Positions 1 through 10,299 of a stretch of DNA of 64,000 bases are shown here, in pieces. Made by a program: the position numbers and the translations under genes. Below the pieces are notes generated by a model that did not search any database, had not been told where the DNA came from, and was given only the letters and a program-made list of their open reading frames with translations. Positions within the stretch are counted from its first letter, which is position 1; each line of letters begins with the position of its first letter. This stretch comes from Echinometra lucunter (Eukaryota; Echinodermata; Echinoidea; Camarodonta; Echinometridae): contig CM057161.1 in assembly GCA_029962745.1 (NCBI GenBank), forward strand, positions 8,248,357-8,312,356. Direction: 5' to 3'.

Positions 1-324
1 ACTGCCATCATCCTTCCTCCAAAACAAAATTCGGTAAACAAAATGTAATCCAGAAGTCTATCTCTGGGTAGCTAAGAAGGTATGCAGGTTGACAAAATAT
101 CTTTAACTTGATGTGATTTAATGTTATTTAATTTACAATTAGCAATGTTCTTTTCTGTTATTTCCATAATGATTTATACAAAACAACGTAGGTATGGTCA
201 GTGGATATTTGTCATAATTTAAGAAAATTGTGAACTCTTCATTAACGTTTTCACATAATTTGCTTCTTTAGACTTTCAACTGTCAAAAGTGTTTGGAGTG
301 AGAGCAAGGGAAATCTTATCCTAC

Positions 325-392
325 ACACTACGAAATTAGGGTGCAATTTTGTACCCTTGGGGGTGCAGAATTGCACCCTAATTTCTTAGTGT
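325..392. repeat. Small foldback (inverted repeat)
   Basis: Two 23-nt arms at 325-347 and 370-392 are complementary apart from one mismatch. The right arm reads ATTGCACCCTAATTTCTTAG and continues GTGT. The spacer is 22 bp and T/G-rich. This is probably a tiny MITE remnant; no coding capacity is seen. Confidence 0.75.
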
Positions 393-1639
393 ATATCATA
401 TATTGATATGGACCTTAGCTCATGGGATAAACATCGAAATGAAATTCGGACGAAGTTTTTTTTTTTAATCTTATATTTGAATAAGAATCCCCCTTCACCT
501 CATGTTCACAAAATCAATATTCGAAGAAATCAGTAGTACAGCTTTATTTTTTATTTATTTATTTTTTTTTTTTTTGTTCTGTAACCCAAACATTTTTTGC
601 CAAACTAAGAAATATTTTGCCTACTTTGATAAAAAGAATTAAAAAACTAAATCAGAATAGCATGCAATGATAAAAGTCAGTGGGATGATATTAGCAAACC
701 CTCCGTACCTTTTTACACAAAGGTAACAACTTAATCTCACAACATGAACAACATTGAGCTTTCCACTTCGTGCAGTAGAACTTAGAAGCAAACTGAATTA
801 ACCGGATCCCCTTAAGCCACGAAGGCATTGAAAAAAAAAGAGGAGTCAGAAAAGCCAGGTAACAGATGTTTCCGTTCACAAAGATTATGAAAAATTCCAC
901 GTGAAGACAAATATATCATCCATTAATAACATCATCATTATGCTCAGCCAATAATAATCATTTGATTAAGTAATTTGTAAATGATATTTTCAAGCCGTAA
1001 AATGTGTGAAGTTATCTCAATGTTGGTGACAATAACATTTAACTGTTTAAGATTATGAATATTAAACCGTCTACAAATAGATCATGCAGAACATCATCAA
1101 TATGTCGAAATGTTCAGGATTATTTCATTAATAATCCAGTATCTTTTTAGCCCTTCAGATGTGCCAAGGCTAATAGCTTGCAATGCTTCATTAAGATTTT
1201 GAATAAAAAAAAAACCCTCAACGTGGTGACAATATCATTTTAAGATCGTGACAAAATTCCGCAAGGAGATAAACATATCATCCACTGATATCATTTTCAA
1301 TCTGCTGAAATGACTTGCGATCATTTCATTAACATGAATGATGTTTCAGTAAACGATTTAAGACAAATCTTTTAGATTTGTAAAGCCACTTGTAATGTCC
1401 CATCAAGATTTACGAAAGCAATTTAGTGCGGTGATATCAGATTATGAAAAATTCCACACAAAGATAAAGTTATTATTCATTCATGACATTATTAATGTGC
1501 CAAGCTACATTATTTCATGAACGAATCAGACAGTAATACTCAAAATCATTTTGATATATTACGAAGAATTGTTATAGCTAAATGAACTTTTTTCATCTCA
1601 CTAATGTAGATCACTTCTACCTGCAAAATTTCAAGCTGA
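393..1639. other. AT-rich stretch without recognised gene
   Basis: No convincing coding sequence was recognised. On the minus strand, 709-792 is an 84-nt open stretch between an acceptor-like site (TTAATTCAG) and a donor-like site (AAAAAG followed by GTACGG). It would encode a cysteine-rich peptide, but the support is too thin to call an exon. Confidence 0.4.
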
Positions 1640-1647
1640 GCTATATG

Positions 1648-1887
1648 CAGGGGCGGCGCTACAGGGAGCAGGGGGCGATCGCCCCCTATGATTTTTCAAG
1701 TGATAAAAAAAGAGGAGAAATAGAAGAAAAAAGAAGAGGAAAAAGAAAGAAGAGGTTTGAACAAAGAGAGGCCTGGGGCATGCAACTATATAATACCCTT
1801 ATTTGTTCATTTAAAACGTCAATAAATTCACCTTTGGGTCACCTTACTCCCCCCCCCCCCGCCCATCAAAACACCCTGGCGCCCCTG
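1648..1887 (+). mobile_element. hAT-like MITE, family A, 240 bp
   Basis: The element starts CAGGGGCGGCGCTACAGGG and ends CCCTGGCGCCCCTG, so its termini are imperfect inverted repeats beginning with CAG. It is flanked by a perfect 8-bp duplication GCTATATG at 1640-1647 and 1888-1895. The 8-bp duplication is the hallmark of hAT-superfamily transposition. The interior has a purine-rich tract and a C-run near the right end and encodes no transposase, so it is non-autonomous. A second copy of exactly the same length lies inverted at 15652-15891. Confidence 0.9.
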
Positions 1888-1895
1888 GCTATATG

Positions 1896-3160
1896 ATCAT
1901 GATAATTTCTTCATTATTGATCCAATCAAAACTTCTTTTAATCTTCTAGAATTAAGAAGTAACTTGAAAGGTTACATCAAAATTTTCACAAAAAATATCA
2001 AAGAAAAGAAAAATTCATTGTGGCAATAATCACGATGATGACATTTACTATCATGAAAAATCCACTCTGCCGAACTGATTTTATTAAGATTTTTCTAATG
2101 TTTCACAAAGTTATAAAATGTTCCAATATGGGTTAAATAGATTATCAGTAACATCTGCAATATATCGAGGTGACTTATATTTATTTCAATACAGATCAAG
2201 TTGAATAAGATTTAGATTTGTTTTGTGATTTTAATAATCACATTCATAATACGCATCTATTCATCCCTAGATATTCTCAAGACATCTTAGAAGATAGGTA
2301 CGTCATTTTGTATTCACGCAAATTGCCATACAGGGCAGCGAAAATCATAATTAGAATTTCTTCTAGTTAGTCATTTTTACATAGGGCTGGTTTATGGGGT
2401 TGGAAAATGTAGATTAATGTTTTTGCCCCAGGACAATAACGCTGTAATCTGAAAACCCCCTGATCGGTAGCGGGCTGACATGGTTAGACGCTGGACTACC
2501 ACAACTCTACATCGCCAGTTGGAATTTACACTTTATACATGTTATAGCTCAAAAAAAAAATTGAAAAGTTTATAATTCTTAAAAGGTTTTACAGTGTCCG
2601 AAATTCGCATTCATGTCTTAAATCTGTTACAGCTTCAAAACTATTTTTGAACAATTATACCTATTCTAGAAATCTGAAAACACACTTTGCTTATATAGTG
2701 CCCTAAAGTTTTAAATGAATCTGAAAGTTCGTTATGAATATTTTTGCACATTGTGTTGTGAATTACATTGCTATTTAATTACCTTAAACTGGGAGTACCA
2801 TTATGCCTTATCAGTAATGTATCTAATCATGCACTCTATGTTCTGTACTATCATCTCCAAAATGATAACAACAGGATGAAGAAATTAATGAATGAATTGA
2901 TGAATGAATAATCAGAGTAGCTGCGTGTCTTCTCGATACATCTGTCCTATCAGATTTCTCTGTTGTGCAAACGATTTCGGTACGATCATCGCCTTCCGTT
3001 TCTAAATTTGCACTGTCTAGTAGACAGATTAAAAGATACGCATGAGACAATTATTTCCATGCTGCGATCGTGTGTGCAATTAAATGTTCAGTTTGGAAAA
3101 TAACAAAATATTTATAGAATACGCTGGGTATTTAGTCACAATTTAAAAACTAAAATGTGA
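1896..3160. other. AT-rich stretch without recognised gene
   Basis: No ORF with recognisable family similarity, no RNA gene and no clear repeat boundary was seen. The short open frame at 2823-3050 on the minus strand has no recognisable features. Confidence 0.4.
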
Positions 3161-3327
3161 AATCACCAATTAAAAGGGTGGAGGAATGACTACATTTTTA
3201 AAATTTTAAATTAACATTTTGAACATGCTGGATTCCAACCTTTATTATTTTGAATCCATCATGTTGAAAGTGTTAATCTACCATTTTGAAAATGTAGTCA
3301 CTCCTTCACACTTTTAAATGGTGATTT
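3161..3327. repeat. Foldback element with ~80-bp arms
   Basis: The left arm begins AATCACCAATTAAAAGGGTG and the right arm ends AAATGGTGATTT. Between them, the segments containing GACTACATTTTTAAAATTTT and ATTTTGAAAATGTAGTC, and the pair TTGAACATGCTGGATTC and GAATCCATCATGTTGAA, are mutually complementary. The loop is about 8 bp of TTTATTATT. This fits a foldback MITE that would form a long hairpin if transcribed. Confidence 0.8.
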
Positions 3328-3657
3328 AACCTATTAGATTTAGAGTGTAAGGTAATTCAATTTTTATGTCTGTTAAAAGGAAATTAATATTATGACTATG
3401 ACTATTTATGAAAACAAAAAGCAACTTAACAGTGATATACAAAAAGGTGAGTTAATTAGCCGTCTTTTCCTCAGTGAGCACTGGGATATCAGTTACACAA
3501 ATTATCTAAGACTTGAAAATCCCCCCCCCCAAAAAAAAACAACAACAACAACAACAACATCGCATGCTAGCCGAGGAGTAGGTATGGTATATCGTGGCAA
3601 TGTATGGAAAAGTGATGCCCCATAGCAAAATATTAAGATTTGATTTTGCGTGAGGGG

Positions 3658-3945
3658 CAAGGCCGCACGCAGAATTTTTTTTTTTTTGCTGGGAAGGGGG
3701 CAAGAACAGGAAATATGTAGGAGGAAACACGCAAGCGAGTGAGCAAAGCGACCGAGCTGGTCACGAGGCCGCTTTTGCATTTTTAAAATTGAAATTGAAG
3801 GACCTGGTGCACACTTTGGGTGGATTTTTTTGAAAGAAAATGTTTTTAAAAATAAAGCTTATTTTTTTTTTTTTGGCTTTTTTTTTGGGGGGGGGGTAAC
3901 TTCCTCCCTGCCCACCCATCCCCTCCCCCGCTGCGTACCGCCATG
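3658..3945. mobile_element. Probable hAT-like short element
   Basis: The left end CAAGGCCGCACGCAG and the complement of the right end CATGGCGGTACGCAG match at most positions, giving a terminal inverted repeat of about 15 bp that starts with CA. An internal CpG-rich motif (CAAGCGAGTGAGCAAAGCGA) resembles that in the elements at 5.5, 32.9 and 52.3 kb. G- and C-rich tracts lie near the right end. No clean 8-bp target duplication was found (only a partial GGGGCA match), so the boundaries are uncertain. Confidence 0.5.
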
Positions 3946-4213
3946 CTGGGGCATTATATTTTAATTTAAAATATATATATATAAGTTGCGAGTTGTTCTT
4001 GTCCCACAAATGCAGCACCGGCGTTACAACTATGCCCTTTTAGAGAATATACTATCATGCGAAACAGTACACGATGACACAGCTGCCCGTGTTTAATTAT
4101 CATTATTTACATAAGAAGAAGGAAAAACCAGCTGGTTATCCGCTATAAAACACGAACATCCTGTTATCTTGTTTGAAATTGTGCTAAAGATTAATTCTGC
4201 CTCATGAACTTAC

Positions 4214-4398
4214 AAATTCCTCATGAACTCCGTGCAGTGTTTGTGCGCCAGTTGCATTCGGGAGGTGGAGGAGTGGCATGTCTTCACAAATAAATCCGCA
4301 AGGGCGAAGATGAAAAAGTAGCAAAAGACGGAAAAATTGATCGCCACGCTAGTACACAGGCAGATGTCCAGAAGACTTTCCATGGTAACTCCCTCCAT
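4214..4398 (-). CDS. Candidate first coding exon, small membrane protein
   Basis: Reading leftwards from an ATG at 4398 in the favourable context ACCATGG, the frame is open for 61 codons plus 2 nt and then meets a consensus donor GTAAGT (4213-4208). If unspliced it would end at a stop three bases into the donor, giving 62 residues. Residues about 15-40 form a hydrophobic stretch including INFSVFCYFFIFALADLFV, a likely membrane segment. The rest is polar and rich in Cys, His and Lys. It lies below a TATA box and a GC-rich, CpG-containing upstream region, which makes a true first exon plausible. A longer frame starts at 4551 with a poorer start context. The family is not recognised and downstream exons were not identified with confidence. 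Confidence 0.5.
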
Positions 4399-4624
4399 GG
4401 TTAATATTCGAGTTTTTGTTCGAGGAATGGAGAGGGGGAAATTGAAAAAGCACGACCGAAAATGGGCAAGATTGTTGCACTCGTCGTTTAGCAGACGATA
4501 CAGCACATAGGAGGACGCTGCGTCTCTCTCTGCACGATGTAGGCACCCCAAGCTATTTCTGAACTCGAGTTTCCTTTAGCTGAGGAAGTCGTACTAATAA
4601 GACTACATCCGTACCCATCTGGCG

Positions 4625-4634
4625 CTTTTATATA
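4625..4634 (-). promoter_or_regulatory. TATA box of minus-strand promoter
   Basis: The minus strand reads GCAGTATATAAAAGCGCC, a strong TATA match. About 230 bp downstream is the ATG of the candidate exon at 4398. Transcription would be expected to start near 4600. Upstream on the same strand lie a GC box (GGGCGGGGC, 4801-4809) and an inverted CCAAT box (ATTGG on the + strand, 4875-4879). The whole block 4550-4900 is richer in CpG than its AT-rich surroundings. Confidence 0.6.
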
Positions 4635-4800
4635 CTGCTAATCGGTGTTTACTTTGCGAATATTGATCCCTCTGTCTCGCGACAGCGCTCGTTATATTAC
4701 CTCCACAACTGCTATTTGCCCCACGTGCCCGATTTGACGTTGGGAAACGAGCGGCTATGACAGAGAACAAAAGTGTGTGATCGTCTTTGTCATTGTCGAA

Positions 4801-4879
4801 GCCCCGCCCAAGTGAAGACCGACAGACAAAGGAGGCGCATGCGTACGGAAGTTGTTGAGGGTTACCGGTCATTGATTGG
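4801..4879 (-). promoter_or_regulatory. GC box and CCAAT box
   Basis: CCCCGCCC on the + strand (an Sp1-type GC box when read on the minus strand) and ATTGG (CCAAT on the minus strand) lie about 200 and 275 bp upstream of the inferred start near 4600. This spacing is looser than in textbook promoters but supports a minus-strand promoter together with the TATA box. Confidence 0.4.
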
Positions 4880-4899
4880 TCAAAGCCGGTCATTGTTTA

Positions 4900-5515
4900 T
4901 TGATGATTTGTGATTCGCATAGTATATCCTGAATATTAATTAGTTGTTATATATGGAAACATTGTGTTAAAGGGTAGTTGGTGCTGCGTTTAAATTCAAG
5001 TAAAGGGTATTAACCTTCTCCTGTCCGCTTCTTCTTTTTTAATGTCTAGGTTCTAAATTTGAAGGGGGAAAAATGAATCAAAAGGATCCCTTGTTATTTG
5101 GGGGATAGAAAAAAAGTATCTTAGTAAAGTTTTTGACAGCTAAAATGTATATGATGAAGATGGTCATACGTTATTAAATATCGAATATGCAATAGTGCCC
5201 ACTATTGCAAAGCAAATAAATGCATACATGCCAATGATAACAAAACCGTTTAACGTTTATAAATTTGTTTGTGTCATGCAAACCTTAAGCCTGATGAAAA
5301 GAAAAAAAAAAGTCTAGAAAAAAATAATGTATAATATACAAATATATACATTTTTTTGAAAAATGGAAATATATACAGAAAAGAATGATAAAGTATCCAG
5401 AAAATGTATAACAATGGGTTGGGAGAGAGGGTCTCTATCAATGGGCCTTGGGTGGAATGTCTGCAAAAAGTTTCCTTTTGTGTTTCGTTTTCTTTCGTTT
5501 TCTTTTTTTCTTAGA
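4900..5515. other. AT-rich stretch without recognised gene
   Basis: Nothing recognisable was seen. The sequence falls back to high AT content after the CpG-rich promoter block. Confidence 0.4.
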
Positions 5516-5523
5516 GCGCGAGG

Positions 5524-7573
5524 CAGGGGCGTCGCTAGACTATTTTGAATGGGGGGGGGTGTAGAGGCCAGATTGCCGACAAATAATGCCACCGATTGCC
5601 GACGACCAACGTCGATAAATTCAACCGTATAAAGCCCATTGAGGCATGTTCAATTGTGCACCTCTATCATATTTTCCTTTTGAACTATATTTTGTTCACC
5701 TCACTTGCCGAATGTGTTTGTTTTCCGAAAACATCCTGTATCTAAATATAATACAAGCGAGCGCAGCGAGCGAGGAAAAATATACACTCTCTTACGTACT
5801 TTAGTGATAGTTCTTCATCAATCTACATGGTGGGCTTAAAGATATCTAAATTAATTATATTTGGTCACCTCTCTGGCCTGATTCATTCGGTTTCAAAGAC
5901 CATCCTGAATCTTAATATTATACGAGCTAGCGCAGCGAGCGAGGAGAAAATCTTTTTTTTATGGTAGAAGTGACAATTCTTTATCAAAATACACGATGGT
6001 ATTAACTATGAGATATCTAACTTATACAGGTACATATTTTGGTCACCTCACTTGTCGAATTCGTTTGCTTTCCCAAATCCATCTTGTATCTGAATATTGT
6101 ACGAGCGAGCGTAGCGAGCGAGGAAAAATACATATTTACTCCTTTGCATGATAGAAGTGAAAGTTCTTCATTAAAAAAATGCATGATGGGCCTTTTGGAT
6201 ATCTTGATTTTGGTCACCTCTCTTATCTAATTCATTTGCTTTCAAAGACTATCCTGTATCTAAATATTATACGAGCGAGCGCGTAGGTGATAATTCTTCA
6301 TCAATATACACGATTCTTCATCAATATACACGATGGGCCTATAGCTTGCAAAATTTGTTTGCTTTCCCCAATCCATCTTGTATCTGAATATTATACGGGC
6401 GAGCGTAGCGAGCGAGGAAATATTCATAATCCTTTTCATGGTAGAAGTGAAAGTTCTTCATCAAAATACACGATTGGCCTTTAAGGTACCTATTTTGATA
6501 TATTTGGTCACATCTCCTACCTAATTTATTTGCTTTTAAGACCATCCTATATCTAAATATTACACGAGCGAGCGCAGCGAGCGAGGAAAAAATACATACT
6601 CTTTTTGAGGTAGAAGTGATAATTCTTCATCAAAATACATGATGGGCCTAAAGATAATTTATCTAAATTATATATTTGTGTTCATCTCATTTGCCGAACA
6701 TATTCGGCAAACATATTCGGCATATTCATCTCATTTGCCGAATATGTTTGCTTTCCGAAAACATCCTGTATCTGAATATAATACGAGCGAGCGCAGCGAA
6801 CTAGGAAAAATATACATACTCTTTTTATAGTAGAAGTAATTCTTCATGAAAATACATGATGGGCCTAAAGATATCTAGATTATATAGTGTTCATCTCACT
6901 AGCCGAATGTGTTTGCTTTCCAAAAAAATCCTGTATCTAAATATAATACAAGCGAGCGCAGCGAGCAAGAAAAAAAAAATTACATTCTCTTTCGTGGTAC
7001 CAGTATTATTTCGTCGTCAAAATGCACAAGTAAATAAGCTGAATATGACTCTATTTGGGCACCTTACTCCTCTTTTTTTCCTTTTTTTTTTCTCTTTCCT
7101 CTTCCCTCTCCTTTCTCTTTCTCTCTCTCTCTCTCTCTCTCTATCTCCCTTTTTTTGTTTTTTGCCTTACTTCTTCATGAAAATACATGATGGGCCTAAA
7201 GATATCTAGATTATATAGTGTTCATCTCACTAGCCGAATGTGTTTGCTTTCCGAAAACATCCTGTATCTAAATATAATACAAGCGAGCGCAGCGAGCAAG
7301 AAAAAAAATTTACATTCTCTTTCGTGGTACCAGTATTATTTCGTCGTCAAAATGCACAAGTAAATAAGCTGAATATGACTCTATTTGGGCACCTTACTCC
7401 TGTTTTTTTCCTTTTTTTTTTTCCTCTTTCCTCTTCCCTCTCCTTTCTCTTTCTCTCTCTCTCTCTATCTCCCTTTTTTTGTTTTTGCCGACAGCGATCG
7501 TGAATTTGCCGACAAGAATTTTGAGTGGGGGGGTGTCACACCCCCCCACACCCCCCCTTTAGCGACGCCCGTG
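5524..7573 (+). mobile_element. hAT-like non-autonomous element, 2,050 bp, with internal tandem repeats
   Basis: The left end is CAGGGGCGTCGCTAGAC and the right end is TTTAGCGACGCCCGTG, giving inverted termini of about 14 bp. A perfect 8-bp duplication GCGCGAGG flanks it at 5516-5523 and 7574-7581. The subterminal regions mirror each other: GAATGGGGGGGGGTGT at the left and GAGTGGGGGGGTGTCAC at the right, each near copies of TTGCCGACAA. The interior carries nine copies of a unit with the CpG-rich core GCGAGCGCAGCGAGCGAGG, most of them 165-180 bp apart. A block of about 330 bp is also duplicated (about 6842-7170 and 7171-7500). No transposase reading frame was found. Confidence 0.88.
5757..7300 (+). 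repeat. Nine-copy internal repeat array with CpG-rich core
   Basis: The CAG or TAG in the middle of the core motif falls at about 5764, 5933, 6112, 6284, 6406, 6575, 6794, 6959 and 7290. Spacings are 169, 179, about 172, 122, 169, 219, 165 and 331 bp. The fourth copy is truncated after the core, and the last interval includes extra polypyrimidine sequence. Each unit also contains CATCCTGTATCTGAATAT-like sequence before the core and TAGAAGTGAAAGTTCTTCAT-like sequence after it. The open frames here encode only repeats of this unit. Confidence 0.85.
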
Positions 7574-7642
7574 GCGCGAGGGGTGTTAGCTAGGCTCTTC
7601 CCCATGCTTATTATGAAACGATCGTACTCATGAGCATTATAG

Positions 7643-7735
7643 ATCACCTATGATGTGAATATAATGCAAGTATACGTGTATACATATGGCCTTTTATATA
7701 ATTCCCAGTAGATACAAGATCCAGTCACATTATTT
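7643..7735 (+). repeat. Dispersed ~100-bp repeat, copy 1
   Basis: The block CACCTATGATGTGAATATAA through ATTATTTAGGCC occurs here and again at 10200-10296 with only a few differences, including the stretch AATTCCCAGTAGATACAAGA. The function and full element boundaries are unknown. Confidence 0.8.
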
Positions 7736-7739
7736 AGGC

Positions 7740-8635
7740 CCTAGAAAGTGAGTAAAAGGGAATACCAAAGCCCTGTAACCGTACCGAGAAGGGCCAGAAT
7801 GTGCCGAAAACTTTCAGCAAACTGCACCTTATTTTTTTCGGGGAATTCAAACCTTCGGCTGGGGGGGGGGTGGTATGTTAGTTCCATCCTACACTGGAGA
7901 TGCCCCTGTGTATAATGATTACATTGGGGAGAGTGGGCTCTTGCCTTTTTCTATTGTCTACAATTATTTTTTTTCAAAAAAGCGTCTATTCCAGGAGGTG
8001 GTAGTTGCTCCTTCAGCCATAATGGGAATAAATTCTGTTGAATATGTTATTCCGATTAATGGGTCCACAATCCATTATCATTATCATGATCATGAAGATG
8101 GTCTGTCACCTCTGATAGGCAAGCTATTTTTAATCTTGTCAAAAACAATTCAAACCTAAAACAAGAAAATACATTATATTCAGAAAGGCAATCACGGGGT
8201 TATCATAAGCAAGCAAAGGAGCTATTTGAAAAAATTTGTGACGTAAATGTCGACGAAACTGAAAGTTGGACAATTCCTATATTTGCTCCTTATCTACTCG
8301 CGATTCATTTCGGTTAGGTAAATAGAAGATAAAGTCACTTAGGAGTATAAATGCATTTAATGATTTGAATTCGAACTGAGATTATCTTTTTCCTGTCGTT
8401 ATGAAACTCGTAATTAAATGAATATGTACCTAGACTGTGAACGCCATGGTTGTTATATACAATGTGCATACCAATTTGATTGATTTTTTCTTCCATGATC
8501 ACGGAAAAATATTCGTTTAAAATGTCATGCACAGTGTTTCATGGGACAACTAAATTTTGAAAAGTTTTTTTCATATGTTTTGTTCTCTTTCAGCAATATG
8601 TAAATATAATTGTGCAATATTAAGATATGTCATTA
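7740..8635. other. No recognised gene
   Basis: An open frame of 94 codons at 7875-8159 shows no recognisable domain. A G-run lies at 7861-7870. Nothing else is supported. Confidence 0.35.
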
Positions 8636-8669
8636 TAATCATGGAGTTAAAAAAGTAACTCCATGATTA
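8636..8669. repeat. Perfect 14-bp hairpin
   Basis: TAATCATGGAGTTA at 8636-8649 and TAACTCCATGATTA at 8656-8669 are perfect complements with a 6-nt A-rich loop. No function can be assigned in a eukaryotic context. Confidence 0.7.
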
Positions 8670-8754
8670 GAATATATACATCATTTGGTTTGAAATGAAC
8701 TTATTCTGACAATATAAACTTCTCCTGAGAATTTTTTTTTTTACATTATTGTCA

Positions 8755-8998
8755 TTATGATTATCATGATAATAATTGATGATAATAATAATGATATTAA
8801 TTACAATCATTATTATCATTGTTATTGTTATAATAATGATGATAATAATAATCATCATCATTAATATCATTATTATCCTCCTCCTCCTCCTCCTCCTCCT
8901 CCTCATCATCATCATCATCATCATCATCATTGTTATTATTGTTAGCAGCAGTAGTAGTAGTAATATGATGATCATTATTATTATTGTTAGCAATAATA
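8755..8998. repeat. Compound trinucleotide microsatellite
   Basis: The stretch consists of ATT/ATG/ATC triplets, a CTC block around 8877-8905, CAT triplets and a TAG/CAG patch. The long open frames across it on both strands are low-complexity artefacts. Confidence 0.9.
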
Positions 8999-9004
8999 GT
9001 TAGG

Positions 9005-10195
9005 TACACAGCTGCTCCAACAGAGAAAAGGTGTTCACTTTTTTATGAAGTGGATTCCTGGGTAAAATTCAACGCTTTAAACGATGCCACCGACTGATAT
9101 TTGAAAATTGGTGCCCAATGTGCCCAAATTGGGCCTTTTTCAAATCTCAGTATGACAGTGAAATTCTCCAGTAAGATATTTTCGCATTCCATTGGCATGT
9201 ATATGAATAATTTGAAGTCTATGTACTTAAACGGACCGGCTATTTTTCATTCTGATTTTTTTTAATGAACTTACATTGCAAATATTTGACTTTTTGAATA
9301 AACATGATTTTTAAAAAGGGCATATTCCTTCTTTTTTACTGATAAAAATAGAATGTTCGGTAGAAATGCTTCTTCAGTTTTGCAAATGCAATTACAATAG
9401 CCCACGTTCCTATTTCAATATCTAGCATGTCTCACGTATTCATATTATTATAGGATGAGTCATATTGGTAAATAACCTGTCACAGATTGTTATTTATATT
9501 TTAATGCAATCAGCAGTGATCAGATTCAATTTATCTACTCTCTGTAGCATGGAATGGAAGAAGAGAAACGACATTCCTTTCCCATCAATACCTTAAACCA
9601 TATGTAGGGTCTCTACAGTTTATGATAATTATTGTTCTGAGCATCATAAGCCCTTCAAGATGGAGCACTCTCCACACCGGTCAAATGGGCTGATCTTATT
9701 ATATTCACTATCTTCTTCATTTTGTCTAGAGGAAAGGAAGTTGTGAAAGGAAAACAGACAGTGGTTCCATAATTTAATGATGAACAGTACGTTATCAGTC
9801 CATGATAAATCATTTTCTTACGACAATTTCATCCATATCGCAGTATTAGGCAGGTCTTTCCTTATTCGCTTAACATTTTGCTTAAGATATATGACAACGT
9901 TATATAGTCGATTCCATCAAGAGAACAATTCTTCATCAGGTAAAATAGTTTTCTAAGGAGGACAAGCATCACTTCCTTATTTCTGTAACAATTGATTCAT
10001 TTATGCTTAGAAACTCATATCTTGGAGGACACAATATTTTATTTGCTGTACGTACATAATAGCTTGCACATTTACATATTCACTTACTTTTATTTTGGTT
10101 TGTGCCATACTGCTTTTATTTCTAGGGGGGATATTAACCTACCAAATGTTGTTATAAGTTGTCAAATTGTATGTTGTTTGGTAATTTATACCCCG
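9005..10195. other. No recognised gene
   Basis: The sequence is AT-rich, with no recognisable protein similarity, RNA gene or repeat boundary. Confidence 0.4.
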
Positions 10196-10199
10196 TATA

Positions 10200-10296
10200 G
10201 CACCTATGATGTGAATATAATATACGTATACGTGTATTCATATGACCTTTTATATAATTCCCAGTAGATACAAGATCCAGTCACATTATTTAGGCC
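10200..10296 (+). repeat. Dispersed ~100-bp repeat, copy 2
   Basis: This is a near-identical partner of 7643-7735 in the same orientation, about 2.55 kb downstream. Confidence 0.8.
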
Positions 10297-10299
10297 CCA

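Noticed and set aside
709..792. 84-nt minus-strand stretch with acceptor-like and donor-like ends, Cys-rich translation
   Set aside because: The pyrimidine tract is interrupted, the required phase after the 4.2-kb exon gives a different frame, and no homologue is recognised.
4349..4551. Longer minus-strand frames starting at 4551 and 4546
   Set aside because: Poor start context compared with ACCATGG at 4398; the extra residues look like translated 5' UTR.
8636..8669. Rho-independent-terminator-like hairpin
   Set aside because: Such terminators are bacterial; no other bacterial signal exists in the window, and the stem is AT-rich.
8667..9009. Long poly-Ile, poly-Asn and poly-Asp frames
   Set aside because: Trinucleotide microsatellite translated in several frames; no unique sequence.
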